A stretch of DNA of 57,494 nt. Origin: Pseudomonadota bacterium (GTDB lineage Bacteria > Pseudomonadota > Gammaproteobacteria > Steroidobacterales > Steroidobacteraceae). The stretch covers positions 1 to 57,494 of the forward strand of contig JAJYAM010000010.1 in the NCBI GenBank assembly GCA_021779535.1. The letters run 5' to 3'. The translations under genes were made by a program, and so were the position numbers. Below, one piece after another: positions 53,402 to 57,494 of the stretch (within the stretch, counting starts at the first letter, position 1; the number at the start of each line of letters is the position of its first letter). Under the pieces are notes generated by a model. The model saw nothing but the letters and a program-made list of their open reading frames with translations. It had not been told where the DNA came from and made no database searches.

Positions 53402-55135
53402 ATGACTCGACACGACGAACGAGGCCGGCACCGACCGACTCCTGCTCGGCTGCTCGCCTTCGCGCTCATTGCGAGCGCGGCCTTTCGCGTATCCGTGAGC
53501 CTGTCGGCCGAGCAGGCGCCCGTCAATGGACTCTACTCGATCTCGGTGGCGCCCGCGTCCGTGACATGGGGAGGCGCGGCCACCGGCCAGATCCGCCTCA
53601 TGCACGCTGCCCCGTCGGACAAGAAGACGGCGACCGGAGGCAAGACGAAAGCCGCGCCCGTGGTCGTCCATCTCGCGAGCAGCAACTCTTCGGTCAAGGT
53701 GCCTGCGACGGTCACCGTCAAGAAGGGCTCGCTGAGCGCGACCTTCAAGATCACCGTCGCAAAGCCATCGCAATGCGCGGCAGCCGTCGCGGCGCTCGCA
53801 ACGGCCAGCATCACCGCCACCTTCCAGAACAGCGTGACCACGACTTTGACGATCGGCACGCCGGGCGGCGCTCCGAGCCGGTACACGACCAAGACCGTCG
53901 TGGTCGATCCGAAGAACATCGTCGGCGTGAGCCACGACGCCCACGCGCTCGTCTTGAACGGCTCGGACAAGTGTGTTCAGAGCTTGGTCGCCGGAGACGT
54001 CATTCTCTTCAAGAAGCTCGGCGTGCTCGAAGTGAAGAAGGTGCTGAAGACCGGACAGAACCGCGTCGCGGTCGCCGTCAGCTCGGCCTCCCTGACCGAC
54101 TTCATCAACGACGGCACGTTCCAGATCTACAAGACCACGCTCGGAAATGCGGAGGAACCGACTGGCGCATGGAGCGAGGGACTGGAGCCGCAACAACCGG
54201 TCGGCGGGGACGGTGATTGGAAGTTCACCACCGGCGGCTCGGGGTCCACGTACTCCTTCAGTGCGTTCAAGCAGAACGGCGGTTTGTCGGCGAGCGTCAA
54301 AGGCCACGGGCAGATAACGAAGTTCGGTTTCAACTTTCTCGCGGTCATCCACCAGGACAGGCTCCAACAGGCCACCTACAAGGTCGATACCGATGGGACG
54401 CTCGACGTCGACTGGATGGTGCAAACGAGCGGGCCGGGCCAAGGCATCGGAGAATCCCGCCTCCGACTGCCCGCGCTGCATTCCGGACTCGTCGATAGCC
54501 CTGACGACGTCCCGCTCTTGTTCCAGGTCTACGCCAACCTCATTTTCAAGCCGGGCTTCGGCGAGAAGGCCGCCGCCAAGGGACATTTCAAGATCACCTA
54601 CAGCGGCGAAGGCGGCATCGACGGCGATTCGCCTTTGAACGACGGGTTGGACGCGAAGAGCGAAATCTCCAGCACCAAATACTCCGCGATGGCCGCACAC
54701 GGTGCCGTCATCGCAGTCAACGCGCCCAAGTTTGCGATCTCGCTCAGCACCACGAGCTTCCTGTGGGCACTGAGCGCGCGCTTGCCCAGTGCCTTGAACA
54801 CCTCCGGTGCAGACCTCGCCGACAGCCTCCAGGGACAGCTGGGAACCTACGTGAAGGCCGACCTCATGCCCCCCACTTCGGCGGACCTCTTCAAAGTAAG
54901 GCGTGCCGCCTACGTCATGTGGGTATCTTCGGTCGCCTACGCCGGCGCCGGCATGCTGGCGATGCTGCCTTGTCAGCAGTACTACCAGACCTACGTCGCT
55001 CAGGCTGGAATGGACAAGGACCTGCTGGGACAGATCAGCGGTTCGAAGCCCCCGGACAAGGGCATCACCATATTGAACAAGGGCAAGACCACGGTCATTC
55101 CCGCGATCAAAGGCTGCGAACCGAGCCCGAACTGA
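53402..55135 (+). CDS. Secreted protein of unknown family
   Basis: This 577-residue protein is not recognised. A signal peptide (basic start, hydrophobic ARLLAFALIASAAF, cut near LSA, residue 36) indicates export. Residues about 40-160 look like bacterial Ig-like beta sandwiches (VNGLYSISVAPASVTWGGAATGQIRL; TVTVKKGSLSATFKITVAK). The central part is rich in beta strands, and the end has four cysteines in all. Lysine and serine content is visibly higher than in neighbours, suggesting a different origin or an extracellular surface role. It is flanked by gene-free stretches on both sides. No function is proposed. Confidence 0.75.
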   Translation: MTRHDERGRHRPTPARLLAFALIASAAFRVSVSLSAEQAPVNGLYSISVAPASVTWGGAATGQIRLMHAAPSDKKTATGGKTKAAPVVVHLASSNSSVKVPATVTVKKGSLSATFKITVAKPSQCAAAVAALATASITATFQNSVTTTLTIGTPGGAPSRYTTKTVVVDPKNIVGVSHDAHALVLNGSDKCVQSLVAGDVILFKKLGVLEVKKVLKTGQNRVAVAVSSASLTDFINDGTFQIYKTTLGNAEEPTGAWSEGLEPQQPVGGDGDWKFTTGGSGSTYSFSAFKQNGGLSASVKGHGQITKFGFNFLAVIHQDRLQQATYKVDTDGTLDVDWMVQTSGPGQGIGESRLRLPALHSGLVDSPDDVPLLFQVYANLIFKPGFGEKAAAKGHFKITYSGEGGIDGDSPLNDGLDAKSEISSTKYSAMAAHGAVIAVNAPKFAISLSTTSFLWALSARLPSALNTSGADLADSLQGQLGTYVKADLMPPTSADLFKVRRAAYVMWVSSVAYAGAGMLAMLPCQQYYQTYVAQAGMDKDLLGQISGSKPPDKGITILNKGKTTVIPAIKGCEPSPN

Positions 55136-55475
55136 CTGCTCGATAGAGCCCGGTTCGGCGACTCCGGCCGGCACGAGAGCGCCGGAATTTCGTCGCAAAG
55201 CCGGACTGAAAGTCGTTCAAGCCGCCGGCTCGGATCCCGAACCGACTGCCGGTCCTTTTTTAGTACCCGGACGCGAAGGCCGCCGGGCGTTCGCGCGCGA
55301 ACAGACAGCACGGCGCAAACGCGCGGAGAAGCCAACATTCGGCGATGGAGAACAACGACCGCTCCGGTCTCCGATTGCGCACGGACATGGCGCCGCAGTC
55401 CCCCGGCGCTCGAAGAAGCACCCACAGTTATACTGCCGGGTAGACGGCGCAAGAAAAAATTCGAGGGGAGTTAGG
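55136..55475. other. Gene-free region between secreted protein and rhomboid genes
   Basis: About 340 bp with no supported gene. It holds a probable terminator for the upstream gene near 55224-55261 and a GGGGAG ribosome-binding site before the rhomboid gene. An AT-rich patch lies at 55450-55460. Confidence 0.45.
55224..55261 (+). terminator. Possible intrinsic terminator after the secreted protein gene
   Basis: GCCGGC (55224-55229) can pair with GCCGGT (55248-55253), enclosing a small TCGG/CCGA stem, and six T residues follow at 55256-55261. The structure is imperfect but its position fits. Confidence 0.4.
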
Positions 55476-57494
55476 ATGACCGACCCGACCACCGCGGACG
55501 ACGATCCCGAGGCTCCCGCCGATGCCGTCGACGGCGCGGTGGATTACTCGCAATACTCGCTCGCGCAGCTGCGCGCGCTCCGCGAGCGCCTCGATTCGCC
55601 GCGGTTTCCGAAGAATGCCCGTAACCTGCTCAGCGAAATTACGGCCCGCGAAGCGCGCAGCCTGAAACATTCGCGATCGAGCTTCGTTTGCGAGGGACGG
55701 TTCACGCGCCGTGGCGGTTGGAGTGGTTGGCTCACCGCCAAGCTGCGCCGGGGCCTGGTATACGGCGTGGGTGCGATCGAGGCGCGCTCCGACACGGTCG
55801 CATTGCTCGGTTGGCAACGCACCTGGCTCGGCGTCGCGGTGCAATCCGAAGTCGAGATCCCGACCCACCAGATCCGCAACGTCGCGAGTGACGACACATT
55901 CATCCGCTTCGACATCGGCCGCCAAGGCCTGCCGCCACGGCGCATCGAATTCGTCGCGAACTCGGCGGAGGATGCTGCGCAGCTGGTGGAACGCCTGCCC
56001 ACGTCACGCACCTCCGGCTTCGACAAACGCTGGAACGACGTACGCGATTTTCAAAGACGCCTGCGCGAGACCGGCGCACGCGTCTGGGTGACGCCAGCGC
56101 TGGTGCTCGCGAATATCGCCGTATTCGCCGCGATGGCGATATCGACGAAACAGGTGCTCGGCTTCGACTTGCCGACGTTGTGGGCATGGGGTGCGAATTT
56201 CGGTCCGTTGACGATCGGAGGGGAGTGGTGGCGCCTCGTAACGGCCCTGTTCATTCACTATTCGGTCGTCCACCTGCTTGTCAATCTTTGGGTTCTGTGG
56301 AACATCGGTCGTCGAACCGAGCAGCTGTTCGGCAACGCCGCAGCGGTCGCCATCTACGTTGGCAGCGGGATCATTGCCAGCCTGACCAGCATCGTCTGGG
56401 CGCCGACCCTCAGCAGTGTTGGCGCGTCGGGCGCGATATTCGGCCTTATCGGCGCGTACATCGCGTTCTTGCTGCGTCCCGGGTGCGGGGTGCCGCGATC
56501 GATTGCGCGACGTTACTGGCTAAGCACGACCATTTTCGCCTTGTACAGCCTCTACGAGGGTGCGACGACCCCAGGCATCGACAATGCCGCCCACGTGGGC
56601 GGTGTAATCGGCGGTCTGGCAATAGGCTGGTGCCTGGCACGCCCACTGGGGCGTGAACGGCGCAGTAATTTTCAGCATCGACAGGTGATCGCCGCGGCGG
56701 CCGTGTTCGCTGCCGCCGTAGGCGGTGCCTACGGCTGGATTCACGGAAGCAACCCCGAGATGTCACCGCCCGAACAGTACATGCGCGCACACGCTTGGTA
56801 TGGGCTTGGCGAGGAGAAAAATTTGCGGGAGTGGGAAATGCTCGCAACCGCCGCCAGCGCCGGGGAAATCAGCGATGCGCAGTTGGGTCAGAAGTTTCAG
56901 AGCGACATCTTGCCATTTTGGCAGACCGCGGATGCGCGCATCACCCGCGAAAACCGGACGCTGACCGGGCCAGAACGACCCGTTGCGCTTGCCGTCGGGA
57001 ATTTCGTCCGGCTCCGCTTGCGATGGGCAAAGGCGGTGATCGCCGCCACGCTGGACCAGGATCCGGCTTCCGTTGCGACCGCACACAAGCTGATGACCGA
57101 GACGATTCGCGCGGCGGCGGGCATAAATCTCCTGGCGCTACGTGCGCACATGGCCGAGCGCGCCAGGCCATTATCGCAAGCGCGACCGATCGTCGCACTG
57201 CGTTCGCTATTCCAACCGGCATACTCCCGCTGCGTGACCGCGCCGCCGGACTACGGCACCGACTTCGACCCCAAGGACGACGCGACCGACGGGCCGACCC
57301 GACGGCATGCCATCGGCTGTCGCGCGCAGCAGCTCTTCATGGCCGGCGATTATCGGGAACTCGAAGACCTGATTCGGAAGTACGACGACCCACGGGACGA
57401 ATTGCCGGACGGGACTGCCCGGTTGTCCGGGATCGAGGCAGGCATCGATGCGCTCATGGGTTACGGCGGTCTGCAGATCCAGGATGTTCTGGCT
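55476..57494 (+). CDS. Rhomboid-family intramembrane protease, C-terminus cut by window
   Basis: The frame is open from the ATG at 55476 (GGGGAG upstream) to the window edge, 673 codons. An acidic start and a cytoplasmic N-terminal region of about 240 residues precede the rhomboid domain (about 246-400). That region includes a PH-like beta segment (GLVYGVGAIEARSDTVALLG). In the rhomboid domain the serine nucleophile is S318 in GASGAIFGLIGAY and the catalytic histidine H373 in AAHVGGVIGG. The membrane motif HYSVVHLLVNLWVLWNIG is also present. A further helix (about 412-430) leads to a long, mainly helical periplasmic tail that continues past the edge. Substrates are unknown. The tail makes it much longer than GlpG. 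Confidence 0.88.
   Translation, partial: MTDPTTADDDPEAPADAVDGAVDYSQYSLAQLRALRERLDSPRFPKNARNLLSEITAREARSLKHSRSSFVCEGRFTRRGGWSGWLTAKLRRGLVYGVGAIEARSDTVALLGWQRTWLGVAVQSEVEIPTHQIRNVASDDTFIRFDIGRQGLPPRRIEFVANSAEDAAQLVERLPTSRTSGFDKRWNDVRDFQRRLRETGARVWVTPALVLANIAVFAAMAISTKQVLGFDLPTLWAWGANFGPLTIGGEWWRLVTALFIHYSVVHLLVNLWVLWNIGRRTEQLFGNAAAVAIYVGSGIIASLTSIVWAPTLSSVGASGAIFGLIGAYIAFLLRPGCGVPRSIARRYWLSTTIFALYSLYEGATTPGIDNAAHVGGVIGGLAIGWCLARPLGRERRSNFQHRQVIAAAAVFAAAVGGAYGWIHGSNPEMSPPEQYMRAHAWYGLGEEKNLREWEMLATAASAGEISDAQLGQKFQSDILPFWQTADARITRENRTLTGPERPVALAVGNFVRLRLRWAKAVIAATLDQDPASVATAHKLMTETIRAAAGINLLALRAHMAERARPLSQARPIVALRSLFQPAYSRCVTAPPDYGTDFDPKDDATDGPTRRHAIGCRAQQLFMAGDYRELEDLIRKYDDPRDELPDGTARLSGIEAGIDALMGYGGLQIQDVLA

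Overview
The window is GC-rich, densely coded bacterial DNA, most likely from a chromosome of a gammaproteobacterium. Supporting traits are a glycine cleavage operon with a two-subunit P-protein behind a tandem glycine riboswitch, two large TonB-dependent receptors, a YeiH/YeiE-like pair, a YbhGFSR-like exporter and a RIO1-type kinase. I cannot name the genus from sequence alone. I see no rRNA, tRNA, insertion sequence or CRISPR array. The only hint of mobile DNA is at the left edge, where a short single-stranded-DNA-binding protein sits just upstream of a truncated VirB2/TrbC-type pilin.

Left third (1-18.7 kb). After the ssb-virB2 edge comes a two-gene ABC-2 transporter on the plus strand. 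A complete, tightly overlapped Bat (aerotolerance) operon follows on the minus strand: moxR, DUF58, DUF4381, batA, batB, batC, batD. Its BatC carries a long glutamine/serine/glycine hexapeptide repeat. Then come sodB (Fe/Mn superoxide dismutase), a PAP2 phosphatase, a MazG-like nucleotide pyrophosphohydrolase and a secreted phosphoesterase. The gcvT-gcvH-gcvPA-gcvPB operon follows, with a recognisable promoter, a two-aptamer glycine riboswitch and a strong intrinsic terminator in its leader.

Middle (18.7-32 kb). A minus-strand locus encodes a tryptophan tryptophylquinone (TTQ) amine dehydrogenase in the order large subunit, MauE, MauD, small subunit, c-type cytochrome. This resembles the aauBEDA/mauBEDA order, but neither a mauG-like maturase nor a cupredoxin gene is present. 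On the plus strand follow a small SAM methyltransferase and a six-gene efflux operon: NodT-type outer membrane factor, HlyD adaptor, two ABC ATPases, two ABC-2 permeases, with a serine hydrolase translationally coupled at the end. A YeiH-type transporter and a divergent LysR regulator share a very AT-rich intergenic region.

Right part (33-57.5 kb). A SYLF-domain protein is followed by a probable five-gene transcription unit: TonB receptor, secreted lipase-like hydrolase, SDR oxidoreductase, and XdhC split into two genes. Next are a duplicated DoxX-like membrane protein, a GFA-family protein, a VOC-fold protein, a GNAT acetyltransferase, a RIO-type kinase, a class I/II aminotransferase divergent from a second TonB receptor, an acetamidase/formamidase, a fatty-acid desaturase, an S9 peptidase, a PEP-mutase/isocitrate-lyase family enzyme, a secreted protein of unknown family and a rhomboid protease cut by the right edge. 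The theme of this part is uptake and breakdown of organic, partly nitrogenous, compounds; specific substrates cannot be read from the sequence.
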